From Aegilops tauschii subsp. strangulata (taxonomy: Eukaryota > Streptophyta > Magnoliopsida > Poales > Poaceae), in the NCBI RefSeq assembly GCF_002575655.3, contig NC_053036.3:159440627-159504626 (forward strand): a DNA stretch of 64,000 bases, in the 5' to 3' direction. The notes below the pieces were generated by a model. That model did not search any database. It was given only the letters and a program-made list of their open reading frames with translations, and was not told the DNA's origin. Shown here piece by piece: positions 31,838 through 42,320 of this stretch. The position numbers were made by a program, and so were the translations under genes. The first letter of the stretch is position 1. Each line of letters begins with the position of its first letter.

Positions 31838-33950
31838 TCTCCCCCCCCCCACCCCCTTGGGAGAGATCCGTCCAAGGATCGTGATCGTCATCACCATGAG
31901 AAGGAGAGTGCGTCACCAAGGACTCATCATCTCCAAGCTCGAAATGGGCACTCTCCAATGTCGCACCATCTTGTGATTCCTTCAAAAGGAGCAAGGACAA
32001 CAAACACTTGGAAAAACATATGTGGTTAGCGGTAGTGCAAAACCAAGCATTCAAGAGGTGGTTCACCAAACAAGTGTCGTCATCAAGCATAGGATATGGT
32101 GTGACAAGGGAGTGTGACATGGCATGTAAGAACATAAATGGAGCACAAGCAAAGACATCATGGAAACAAGCATGGAAATGTGAGGTAGCGATGCAAATAT
32201 GTTTGACACGATAGCAAGCATCGACCTCAAGATCATAGAAAACATGCATAAAGCGCTCGACAAATGGTCTATGGTAGGCATAAGAATCATTCACAACACC
32301 AAGAGAAATGAAATGCCTAAACACATGGGGCAAGTGCAAGACAATCCAAGCATAATGTGAATATGGTGTGGTGAAGAAAGTGAGGCACTCAACACAAATG
32401 ATATAGCAATTTTGGAACATGTGCGAGGCAATCAAGTCATGAGAGCAAATAGTAGGCATAGGCATATGTGAAGTAATGTCATTGTTGCAACCAAACATGT
32501 GATAGTAGCAAGTAATCCAAGAAGTGGATGCAACATGAGAAAGCATAGCAATCAAGTCGTGCAAACTAGTGGAGCGAAGATGCAACACACTAGAGGAACT
32601 CATGGCAATCATGTCATGTGAGCAAATAATAGGCATAGACAATGCACATGACATATCGCAAGTACGAACACAAACCAAGATCATTGTATCATCATAGGCA
32701 TGGGGCACATAGCAAACATGGCAATAACAAGCAATATCTCCACCAAGCTTGCAAATACACATACAAGTAGTAGAATCAATCATCATGTGTAATGCAAAGC
32801 ATGGGTCACAAATGCATGGCAAAGGCATAGGAATGAGCATATCATGCAAAGTGAACATGGCAAGATGGGCATATAATATGTAATGGATGATAACCCATAA
32901 CCATGTGAGAGCCATGTAGAAGAAATGCGCGAAGTCTTTGCGCGAAGAGAGCGGTGGGAAATTCAATCCATGGGATACCAAGTCATCATTGCTCTCTAGA
33001 GCTCGGTTTGTCAACTCATGGGATTGTGAGGTTGACAAGTATTCATGGGTACCTACACAAAAGAGACACAAACCAAAGAAATTGTGCGCGTGGTAAATGT
33101 ACACATCATCCATCATGATGTGTATGTGCATGTGTGAGTTAGCACAAGATAAGCATCGCTCAAAGAAAGTTGATGCATGATATAGAAACATGTCATCCAT
33201 CATGAAAGAATAGTTGGTATGTATGACACGATGGGGACACAAATTGAGAATGCAAGTATATGGCACATCACTAGCATGTTTATTCATGGGAAGCATATGG
33301 TGCACACAAGTATTGGGATCATGCAATGGATGGGATGAATCAGAATCTCCTAACATGTATGAGGAAACTATGGGGGTCTCCTCATGAGCAATAGTGGAAA
33401 CATCATATGGAGAATATTGACAACATCCAAAACAATGCATATTTGGAACAATGTGATCATGGCATGGCATAGTAGATGAATTGCGCAAATCATGTAAGGG
33501 AAGCATGGCAATATCATCGCAAGAAAAACAAATGCCAATAACCATGGGCCTGTCATCTATGCCATATGAGCAAATTGGGTTTATGTTGACGGCATATGCA
33601 TAGTCACTACGATGAGATTGCAAATATGACATATTGTTGATCTCATGCATAGCATATGACAAGGCAAGCGGATTGTCAAACATGATGTGACCTAAAGAAT
33701 TGTCACAAGAAATCCTATGTAACATGGCATCACAACTAATGGACCCCACATGGCAATCATCAAACTCATCATAAATGGGTAAATCATCGCATGGGGAAGT
33801 CACACTAGCATGGATCATGGTAATAGGTGGATCAACATCATGCAAGCAATCAATGTCAAGAATGTCCACTAGTGGGCCTAGAGCATCACCTTCACCTATG
33901 TTACCTTGTTCATTCCACTCAAGTGGTGTAGGTGAGGTGGCAAAGACCAA
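31767..33950 (-). CDS. Long unknown ORF of nested element (727 codons), Cys/His/Met-rich
   Basis: A single uninterrupted frame with no domain I recognise. Composition is unusual, with frequent Cys, His, Met and Tyr and recurring short motifs such as PTICSHDLIA and PIICSHDMIA. The last 30 codons run through the poly-C polypurine tract into the LTR. In the neighbouring frame the LTR continues as GPMTRARARNIKNEV, the kind of segment found at the C-terminus of Triticeae Gypsy polyproteins, so the present C-terminus may come from a length change in the C-run. The start overlaps the upstream ORF by 55 bases in the -1 frame, a layout that would suit frameshift translation. Function unknown. Confidence 0.6.
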   Translation of the reverse strand: MVFATSPTPLEWNEQGNIGEGDALGPLVDILDIDCLHDVDPPITMIHASVTSPCDDLPIYDEFDDCHVGSISCDAMLHRISCDNSLGHIMFDNPLALSYAMHEINNMSYLQSHRSDYAYAVNINPICSYGIDDRPMVIGICFSCDDIAMLPLHDLRNSSTMPCHDHIVPNMHCFGCCQYSPYDVSTIAHEETPIVSSYMLGDSDSSHPLHDPNTCVHHMLPMNKHASDVPYTCILNLCPHRVIHTNYSFMMDDMFLYHASTFFERCLSCANSHMHIHIMMDDVYIYHAHNFFGLCLFCVGTHEYLSTSQSHELTNRALESNDDLVSHGLNFPPLSSRKDFAHFFYMALTWLWVIIHYILYAHLAMFTLHDMLIPMPLPCICDPCFALHMMIDSTTCMCICKLGGDIACYCHVCYVPHAYDDTMILVCVRTCDMSCALSMPIICSHDMIAMSSSSVLHLRSTSLHDLIAMLSHVASTSWITCYYHMFGCNNDITSHMPMPTICSHDLIASHMFQNCYIICVECLTFFTTPYSHYAWIVLHLPHVFRHFISLGVVNDSYAYHRPFVERFMHVFYDLEVDACYRVKHICIATSHFHACFHDVFACAPFMFLHAMSHSLVTPYPMLDDDTCLVNHLLNAWFCTTANHICFSKCLLSLLLLKESQDGATLESAHFELGDDESLVTHSPSHGDDDHDPWTDLSQGGGGGEMMRSIPRPSPWTSHHHRKNLVDQ

Positions 33951-35134
33951 ATGGTGGTCATCATCTTCATCTTGATGGAACCATGTGGGGGTGCATCATA
34001 TTCCACCATGGCCATCGTCTTGTCCATAGGAAGGACGAAGTCGTCGCGGATCGGCGCATCATCATATATGGGACCTAGCACCAAATGAGAAGACACAATA
34101 GAGGTAGAGGTCAAGTTGTTAGAAATGCAAATGGCCTCACGTGCCCTATCAACTTCCTCACTCTCTCTATGTGGTGGTGGCTCACTCACTCCCTCAAGGT
34201 AGGTGCACTCAATCTCACATATGGTGGAGTCACTCAAATCACTCAAGTGGTGGTGTTGGTGGCTCTCCTCACATGGGAATTGGGGCAACTCGTCATATAT
34301 GGGGCTAGTGGTGAAGTCACTCTCACTCTCAATATGGTGGCACAAGTCACTCATGTCATCATACGTCGCCGTGGTCGAAGGGAAAATCCCATGCTCAACC
34401 ATCTCGTCGTCGTCGCCGTGGATGAAGGCCGAAGATGGAACATCATCGCTCTCCTCCATGACCGAAGGGAAAATCCCATGCTCGATCATCTCATCACCGT
34501 CGCCGTGGAGGAAGGCCGATGTAGGCATACTCGTCGGAGGTAGGCGAAGATGCCATATGTCCCAAGGCGAAGATGCCTTGATGACACTTGGCGAAGATGC
34601 CGAAGTGGTCGTAGTAGTCGTAGCTCCGTCTTGGTGGTGCTTGTCTCGCGGTCTTCTCTTGTGCTCATGATGTCTGGTTATAGCTTGATGTAGAGCTTTT
34701 TGGGACTTGTAGGTGTACGCATCGCGAGCATCTTCATCTTGATGGTGTTGTAGTGCTTGAGCTCGATGACGCCCCGAAGATTGGCCACTTGAGCGTCGCC
34801 GCCTTGAAGATGATGAAGGGGAAGAAGACTTGTAGTTGGCCACCATGTCTCGTACTTGATCCCTTTGTTCGGCCAACTTGGTGCCAAGGTAGTCCCTTAT
34901 TCTTGCTTCGTTTTGGCGAATGTCGATGGCGAGTCGCTCAATGCCTTGCATTGCTCGTTGTAGTCCGAACATGGACGTTTTGGTGATGTAGTTGTTCGCG
35001 TTGTCGTTGTCGTGGAAGACCGGAGATGAAATGCCTTGCCTATCCATCACAAGACTCGAGCAAATGTGAGTGGAAGAAAGGAAAGAGCTAGACCAATGTA
35101 CCTTATCCAATGTTGAAGATGGATCAATGGTCAC
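33896..35134 (-). CDS. Unknown ORF of nested element (412 codons), gag-like features
   Basis: Residues about 53-98 look like a coiled coil (RAMQGIERLAIDIRQNEARI and following). A Ser/Arg block follows (SSSRRRRSSGQSSGRHR near residue 110), then an acidic, His-rich half with two copies of an F(L/I)HGD-DE-EHGIFPS repeat. A coiled coil followed by a basic region would suit a structural RNA-binding protein, but no zinc knuckle is present and this is inference. It is the first ORF after the leader and overlaps the 727-codon ORF. Confidence 0.6.
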   Translation of the reverse strand: MTIDPSSTLDKVHWSSSFLSSTHICSSLVMDRQGISSPVFHDNDNANNYITKTSMFGLQRAMQGIERLAIDIRQNEARIRDYLGTKLAEQRDQVRDMVANYKSSSPSSSSRRRRSSGQSSGRHRAQALQHHQDEDARDAYTYKSQKALHQAITRHHEHKRRPRDKHHQDGATTTTTTSASSPSVIKASSPWDIWHLRLPPTSMPTSAFLHGDGDEMIEHGIFPSVMEESDDVPSSAFIHGDDDEMVEHGIFPSTTATYDDMSDLCHHIESESDFTTSPIYDELPQFPCEESHQHHHLSDLSDSTICEIECTYLEGVSEPPPHRESEEVDRAREAICISNNLTSTSIVSSHLVLGPIYDDAPIRDDFVLPMDKTMAMVEYDAPPHGSIKMKMMTTIWSLPPHLHHLSGMNKVT

Positions 35135-36937
35135 TCAATAATGTAACAAGGAAATAGCACAATTGGTACCGGATCTTGTCAATTCTCACACCTACACAAG
35201 TAAGGCTTATGGTGGAGCTTGGTGAGGATAGTGGCACAAAAATTTGATGCAAAATGTTAGCAAGAGTCAATAATGTTGGAAAAGATTCACAAATTCGCAA
35301 GTGAAACAAGTAGACCAATAGCAATATGTGGCACACGGAAACACACACACGGATAGATAGATGGGGTCGTGCAACCAAGGAATGAGCACAAAATGTGGAA
35401 TCCACGGAAAACGCTCGTGTTGCACAACTCTAGAGAGACGCTAGCACGATTGCTCAATAGGCGGATACGACACTTGTGCACAACCTATAAGATGCAAAAT
35501 GTATGAGCTTTCTATCCCAAGTATGCTATGTGTATGATGTTCCGGTGTTTCGCACACGATGATCCAAGATGATCAATATGGTAGTATGGTATGCAATGTG
35601 GCGATGCTATGGCTCTTGCTTACAAGCTTCTTTGCTCTCTTTTTTGCTTAAAAGCTTATTCTTTTTTTTTGATATGGCCACTATGCGAAATGCACAAACC
35701 AAGATAGCAATTTTGTATATGCGGGAACAATCTTGTGGCACAAGGGATGATATGATGATACCAATATGATATGGTATGTATGCAATGGAAGGTACGGATC
35801 ACTAATGTGCACAAGTAACGTTGCCGGCAATACTCAAAGGCTAGTCTCAATAGGCAAGTGACGCAAAATGGGCTAAGGGGTTAACAATGTAATGGCAAGA
35901 ATGTACAATGATGGGATACCACAATACCAAGATGATATAGAGGTTACCGTTCTTGCTTACGGTTAGGGTGTCAAAATGGTGAAGTGGTCGATGTCGATGA
36001 CGACTTCGTGGCGATGATGAGTGGCGGTGTTCTTGATGTAGATACCAAGATGATGTAGACCCGTCCCTAAGTAGCCGAAACACCTTAGGAAACGGTAAAA
36101 ACCGCAAACTCAAAATCTCCAAAGGCAAATGTCAAATGGTGGTAGCGGAATGCGTTAGTGGTTCCGGAGTTAGCAATGCGGAAGTGGTGGTGGTGGGTGA
36201 TGATGAAGTGACTGTCCCTAAGTAGCCGAAACACCTTAGGAGAATCAAGTCACCCCTCAAGCAACCACAAATGCTATATGGATCAAAATGGGTTAGGTTG
36301 CGGAAAGCTATGGTGGTTTTGCGGATGATATGGTGGATGGCTTAGGCAAAGATGCCAAAAATGCCAGAATTTTGATGGAGTCAAATGGTGGTAAAACCAA
36401 TATGAGCAGCTCGGGCACATCGCTAGCTTTTCAACGAGCCAAAGAACACCCAAATCAGAGTTCGGGAGTGAAAGTTATGAGTGAAAACGTAAAGTGCACG
36501 CGGCTGATTCTGGGGGGTGCGGGTACCCGGGGGTGGAAGGTGCGGGCACCCGGGGTGGTCCGAGGCAAACAGCCCGGGGGTGCGGGTGCCCGGGGTTTGG
36601 GGTGCGGGTACCCGGGGTGGTCAGCGGGGGTGGGCGGGGGGGTCCGAGTGCCCGGGGGTGTCGGATTTGGGCGGAAATTCGTGGGAAAGTGGAAGAAATT
36701 GGTGGATTTCGTGGAGGGAAAGGTGGGGATGGATGGGGGAAGGCTAGATCCACTTGAAACCAAGCAAATCCATGGATCAAATCCAACAAAACCTCATCAA
36801 ACCAACAAATCACAAAAAAATTGGGGCTATTTTTGGTGGGGAATTTTCAAATTTGGGTAAGAACACAACAAAATTAGGCTAGAGAACAAGAAGGGGGGCT
36901 CCAATTTCATGAGAAACCATGGCTCATGATATCAAGA
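35135..36937 (-). other. Leader of nested element
   Basis: A 1.8-kb noncoding stretch between the primer-binding site and the first ORF. Two copies of CCCTAAGTAGCCGAAACACCTTAGGA (split here by position: 36,064 and 36,216) and a cluster of GGGTACCCGGGG/GGGCACCCGGGG motifs at 36,518-36,655 repeat the LTR decamer. The minus-strand frames here are Pro-rich by composition only. Confidence 0.7.
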
Positions 36938-38028
36938 TGTTGTAGGGTGGAACCCTAGATGGAGATCTTTCACGAATTGGAGGGGAAATCCCCAAGAACA
37001 CGAAGAACACAAGAGAGGGGAAACACTCAAATTGACTAGATCCAATCACACATATGCTAGATCCAAGAACATACAAGAGTTCACAATGATTCAAGAACAA
37101 CAAAGGAAAGATACAAGGTACTAGTTCATCCCAATCCTATGAGGAGAGAGGTCTTGATGATCCTATGATGGGGATCTTTCCCTAGATGGGGGGCTTGAAT
37201 CCACTAGGGGATCTTCTCCATAGGAGGTCTTGAACTCCAATGGAGTGGTCTCTCTCTAACAAGAGGAGATACAAGGAGCAAAGCTCACTAAATCATGTCA
37301 TATACTTTGCTATCCCTTTAAATGAGCTAGGTGGGATGTACTTATAGTCTAGGGACGAAATAGAGGGAGAGGGGGATACAAAGGTCCAAAATGACCCTGA
37401 AAACACACACACTCTCGGAGGGGTCCGGGCACCCGGACCGGCCAGAGGCGCCAGGCGAAGGAGGACCGGGCACCCGGGGCGCGAGGGGCCGGGCACCCGG
37501 ACTAGGCCGAGACCGGCTGGAGCTGGGCCGGGCACCCGAGGGTTGATGGCACGGGCACCCGGTGGGGGGGCTGGGCCATGCCGGGAGGAGGCCGGGCACC
37601 CGGGGTGGGCTGCACCAGCGCCCAGGCGGGCAGGGCCGGGCACCCGGGCCCTCCTGGCTGGGCACCCGGGGTGGCCTGGGCCTTGGCCAACCGGCGGCTG
37701 GTGGCCGGGGGTGTTGGTGGCCGGGCACCCGGACGGGTCCGAGGCCTCCGTAGCTTCGCACTCTTCTCCCTCTCCTTCCTCTTGGGTCTCCGGTGAACTT
37801 GGTGCTTCACTCTGTGCTTCCTCGCAATCATCTCGGAAGTACCTACGAATGCATAACATATCTCTTTGAGGTAGAATCTCATTCTCATGTGAAACCGAAC
37901 GAAACTCGAAGAGGAAAGAAGTGACCTCGTTCTCGATGTTGCGTGCACGTGCTCTTGTCATTGGTCCACGAGGTGCTTGCGGTGGTGGTGTGACGTCCAT
38001 GGTGATGGTCGAGGGATGCTCCGCATCA
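36938..38028 (-). repeat. 5' LTR of the nested element
   Basis: Nearly identical to 30,739-31,837. It differs mainly by gain and loss of GGGCACCCGG units (nine here) and scattered substitutions. High similarity marks a recent insertion. Confidence 0.9.
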
Positions 38029-38863
38029 CTTTTATGCTATCCAGAAATTCTATATCATTTCCAATCAGTAATATGTCATCCACATATAATATCAGAAATG
38101 CTACAGAGCTCCCACTCACTTTCTTGTAAATACAGGCTTCTCCAAAAGTCTGTATAAAACCATATGCTTTGATCACACTATCAAAACGTTTATTCCAACT
38201 CCGAGAGGCTTGCACCAGTCCATAAATGGATCGCTGGAGCTTGCACACTTTGTTAGCTCCCTTTGGATCGACGAAACCTTCCGGTTGCATCATATACAAC
38301 TCTTCTTCCAGAAATCCATTCAGGAATGCAGTTTTGACATCCATTTGCCAAATTTCATAATCATAAAATGCGGCAATTGCTAACATGATTCAGACAGACT
38401 TAAGCATCGCTACGGGTGAGAAAGTCTCATCGTAGTCAACTCCTTGAACTTGTCGAAAACCTTTCGCAACGAGTCGAGCTTTGTAGACAGTAACATTACC
38501 GTCAGCGTCAGTCTTCTTCTTGAAGATCCATTTATTCTCTATGGCTTGCCGATCATCGGGCAAGTCAACCAAAGTCCACACTTTGTTCTCATACATGAAT
38601 CCCATCTCAGATTTCATGGCTTCAAGCCATTTTGCGGAATCTGGGATCACCATCGCTTCTTCATAGTTCGTAGGTTCGCCTTGGTCAAGTAACATGACCT
38701 CCAGAACAGGATTACCATACCACTCTGGTGCGGATCTTACTCTGATTGACCTATGAGGTTCGGTAGTAACTTGATCTGAAGTTTCATGATCAATATCATT
38801 AGCTTCCTCACTGATTGGTGCAGGTGTCACAGGAACCGGTTTCTGTGATGAACTACTTTCCAA
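38029..38863 (-). pseudogene. Angela-1: reverse transcriptase, N-terminal two thirds
   Basis: Frames 38,863-38,390 and 38,386-38,031 together give a Copia RT: ENKWIFKKKTDADGNV, YKARLVAKGFRQVQGVDY, then DVKTAFLNGFLEEELYM and the catalytic LYVDDILLIGND. A single stop lies between the frames near 38,388, and the nested LTR element cuts the domain right after the YVDD motif. Confidence 0.9.
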
Positions 38864-39907
38864 TCAGGGAGCAGGTACAGTTACTTCATCAAGTTCTACT
38901 TTCCTCCCACTCACTTCTTTCGAGAGAAACTCCTTCTCTAGAAAGGATCCATTCTTAGCAACGAATGTTTTGCCTTCAGATCCGTGATAGAAGGTGTACC
39001 CAATAGTCTCCTTAGGGTATCCTATGAAGACACACTTCTCCGATTTGGGTTCGAGCTTATCAGGTTGAAGCTTTTTCACATAAGCATCGCAGACCCAAAC
39101 TTTAAGAAACGACAACTTTGGTTTCTTGCCAAACCACAGTTCATAAGGCGTCGTCTCAACGGATTTAGATGGTGCCCTATTTAACGTGAATGCAGCCGTC
39201 TCTAGAGCATAACCCCAAAACGATAGCGGTAAATCAGTAAGAGACATCATAGATCGCACCATATCTAGTAAAGTACGATTACGACATTCGGACACACCAT
39301 TACGCTATGCTGTTCCAGGTGGCGTCAGTTGCGAAACTATTCCACATTGTTTCAAATGAAGACCAAACTCATAACTCAAATATTCTCCTCCACGATCAGA
39401 TCGTAGAAACTTTATTTTCTTGTTACGATGATTTTCCACTTCACTCTGAAATTCTTTGAACTTTTCAAATGTTTCAGACTTATGTTTCATTAAGTAGATA
39501 TACCCATATCTGCTCAAATAATCTGTGAAGGTGAGAAAATGACGATACCCGCCGCGAGCCTCAATATTCATTGGACCACATACATCAGTATGTATGATCT
39601 CCAACAAATCTGTTGCTCGCTCCATTGTTCCAGAGAACGGCATTTTAGTCATCTTGCCCATGAGGCATGGTTCGCAAGTACCAAGTGATTCATAATCAAG
39701 TGATTCCAAAAGTCCATCAGTATGGAGTTTCTTCATGCGCTTTACACCAATATGACCTAAACGGCAGTGCCACAAATAAGTTGCACTATCATTATCAACT
39801 CTGCATCTTTTGGCTTCAATATTATGAATATGTGTATCACTACTATCGAGATTTAATAAAAATAGACCACTCTTCAAGGGTGCATGACCATAAAAGATAT
39901 TACTCAT
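38864..39907 (-). pseudogene. Angela-1: integrase
   Basis: Frame 39,907-39,305 carries the GAG-pre-integrase zinc region (WHCRLGHIGVKRMKKLH ... CEPCLMGK) and catalytic HTDVCGP and RSDRGGEY motifs. A stop then precedes frame 39,295-38,864, which continues the integrase C-terminus (FWGYALETAAFTLNRAPSK, YELWFGKKP). The broken junction at 39,300 would have held the third catalytic residue region. Confidence 0.9.
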
Positions 39908-40189
39908 ATAAATAGAACAACCATTATTCTCTGATTTAAATGAATAACCGTCTCACATCAAACAAGATCCAGATATAATGTTCATGCTTAACGCTGGCAC
40001 CAAATAACAATTATTCAGGTCTAAAACTAATCCCGAAGGTAGATGTAGAGGTAGCGTGCCGACTGCGATCACATCGACTTTGGAACCATTTCCCACGCGC
40101 ATCGTCACCTCGTCCTTAGCCAATCTTCCGTTAATCCGTAGTCCCTGTTTCAAGTTGCAAATATTAGCAACAGAACCAGTATCAAATAC
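39908..40189 (-). pseudogene. Angela-1: protease region
   Basis: The VFDTGSVAN active-site segment follows directly after the stop that ends gag at 40,190, and the downstream frame 40,153-39,953 reads RLAKDEVTMRVGNGSKVDV, identical in style to Angela-2. A second break lies near 39,950. Confidence 0.8.
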
Positions 40190-41086
40190 CTAGGTGCTAC
40201 TGCGAGCATTAGTAAGGTACACATCAATAACATGTATACCACATATACCTTTGTTCACCTTGCCATCCTTCTTATCCGCCAAATACTTGGGGCAGTTCCG
40301 CTTCCAGTGACCAGTCTGCTTGCAGTAGAAGCACTCAGTCTCAGGCTTAGGTCCAGACTTGGGTTTCTTCTCTTGAGCAACAACTTGTTTGCTGTTCTTC
40401 TTGAAGTTCCCCTTCTTCTTCCCTTTGCACTTTTTCTTGAAACTGGTGGTCTTGTTGACCATCAACACTTGATGCTCCTTCTTGATATCTACCTCCGCAG
40501 CCTTTAGCATTGCGAAGAGCTCAGGAATCGTCTTATCCATCCCTTGCATATTATAGTTCATCACGAAGCTTTTGTAGCTGGGTGGCAGTGATTGTAGAAT
40601 TCTGTCAATGACACTATCATCCGGAAGATTAACTCCCGGTTGAATCAAGTGATTGCAGTACCCAGACATTTTGAGTATATGTTCACTGACAGAACTATTC
40701 TCCTCCATCTTGCAGCTATAGAACTTATTGGAGACTTCATATCTCTCAATCCGGGCATTTGCTTGAAATATTAGCTTCAACTCCTGGAACATCTCATATG
40801 CTCCATGACGTTCAAAACATCGTTGAAGCCCCGGTTCTAAGCCGTAAAGCATGGCACACTGAACTATCGAGTAGTCATCAACACACGACTGCCAGGCATT
40901 CACAATGTCTGCAGTTGTTGACGCAGGTGGTACACCTAGTGGTGCTTCCAGGACGTAATTCTTCTGTGCAGCAATGAGGATAATCCTCAAGTTACGGACC
41001 CAGTCCGTGTAATTGCTACCATCATCTTTCAACTTGGCTTTCTCAAGGAACGCATTAAAATTCAACGGAACAACAGCACGGGCCAT
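40190..41086 (-). CDS. Angela-1: gag (298 codons, ends at a premature stop)
   Basis: The ATG lies 1.23 kb downstream of the 5' LTR. The N-terminal part has LNFNAFLEKAKLKDDGSNYTDW, the middle is the UBN2-type Copia gag domain (LQSLPPSYKSFVMNYN, IPELFAMLKAAEV), followed by a Lys-rich linker and a CCHC zinc knuckle CFYCKQTGHWKRNC near residue 255. The frame stops at NARSST, where Angela-2 has a Trp and continues into the protease. The gag portion is otherwise intact and could still be made. Confidence 0.85.
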   Translation of the reverse strand: MARAVVPLNFNAFLEKAKLKDDGSNYTDWVRNLRIILIAAQKNYVLEAPLGVPPASTTADIVNAWQSCVDDYSIVQCAMLYGLEPGLQRCFERHGAYEMFQELKLIFQANARIERYEVSNKFYSCKMEENSSVSEHILKMSGYCNHLIQPGVNLPDDSVIDRILQSLPPSYKSFVMNYNMQGMDKTIPELFAMLKAAEVDIKKEHQVLMVNKTTSFKKKCKGKKKGNFKKNSKQVVAQEKKPKSGPKPETECFYCKQTGHWKRNCPKYLADKKDGKVNKGICGIHVIDVYLTNARSST

Positions 41087-42320
41087 CTATCTACAACAAC
41101 ATAGACAAGCAAAATACTATCAGGTACTAAGCTCATGATAAATTAAAGTTCAATTAATCATATTACTTAAGAACTCCCACTTAGATAGACATCCCTCGAA
41201 TCATCTAAGTGATCACGTGATCCATCTCAACTAAACCATGTCCGATCATCACGTGAGATGGAGTAGTTTTCAATGGTGAACATCACTATGTTGATCATAT
41301 CTACTATATGATTCACGCTCGACCTTTCGGTCTCGGTGTCCCGAGGCCATATCTGCATATGCTAGGCTCGTCAAGTTTAACCCGAGTATTATGCGTGTGC
41401 AAAACTGTCTTACACCCATTGTATTTGAACGTAGAGCTTATCACACCCGATCATCACGTGGTGTCTCGGCACGACGAACTTTCGCAATGGTGCATACTCA
41501 GGGAGAACACTTTTACCTTGAAATTTAGTGAGAGATCATCTTATAATGCTACCGTCAATCAAAGCAAAATAATATGCATAAAGGATAAACATCACATGCA
41601 ATCAATATAAGTGATATGATATGGCCATCATCATCTTGTGCTTGTGATCTCCATCTCCGAAGCACCTTCATGATCACCATCGTCACCGGCGCGACACCTT
41701 GATCTCCATCGTAGCATCGTTATCGGCTCGCCAACTATTGCTTCTACAACTATCGCTACTGCTTAGTGATAAAGTAAAGCAATTACAGGGCGATTGCATT
41801 GCATACAATAAAGCGACAACCATATGGCTCCTGTCAGTTGCCGATAACTCGGTTACAAAACATGATCATCTCATACAATAAAATATAGCATCATGCCTTG
41901 ACCATATCACATCACAACATGCCCTGCAAAAACAAGTTAGACGTCCTCTACTTTGTTGTTGCAAGTTTTACGTGGCTGCTACGGGCTGAGCAAGAACCGT
42001 TCTTACCTACGCATCAAAACCACAACGATAGTTCATCAAGTTAGTGTTGTTTTAACCTTCTCAAGGACCGGGCGTAGTCACACTCGGTTCAACTAAAGTT
42101 GGAGAAACTGACACCCGCTAGCCACATGTGTGCAAAGCACGTCGGTAGAACCAGTCTCGCGTAAGCGTACGCGTAATGTCGGTCCGGGCCGCTTCATCCA
42201 ACAATACCGCCGAACCAAAGTATGACATGCTGGTAAGCAGTATGACTTGTATCGCCCACAACTCACTTGTGTTCTACTCGTGCATATAACATCTACGCAT
42301 AAACCTGGCTCGGATGCCAC
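41087..42320 (-). other. Angela-1 leader and primer-binding site
   Basis: Noncoding, homologous to the Angela-2 leader. The primer site TGGCATCCGAGCCAGG is at 42,319-42,304 on the minus strand, adjacent to the LTR, and resembles the initiator-tRNA-Met site TGGTATCAGAGC. Confidence 0.8.

Larger units (their letters stand above)
30739..38028 (-). mobile_element. Non-autonomous LTR retrotransposon with two long unknown ORFs
   Basis: A 7,290-bp element nested in the Angela-1 RT. LTRs of 1,099 bp (30,739-31,837) and 1,091 bp (36,938-38,028) open TGTTGTAGGGTGG and end CTCCGCATCA. Flanks are ATTTT and CTTTT, a 5-bp duplication with one mismatch. The polypurine tract (minus-strand sense CCAAGGGGGTGGGGGGGGGG) lies at 31,838-31,858 and a degenerate initiator-Met-type primer site (TTGATATCATGAGCC) at 36,935, so the element is on the minus strand. 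No integrase, RT or RNase H is present. A Gypsy origin is suggested by a GPMTRARAR motif read at the LTR edge. Confidence 0.9.
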
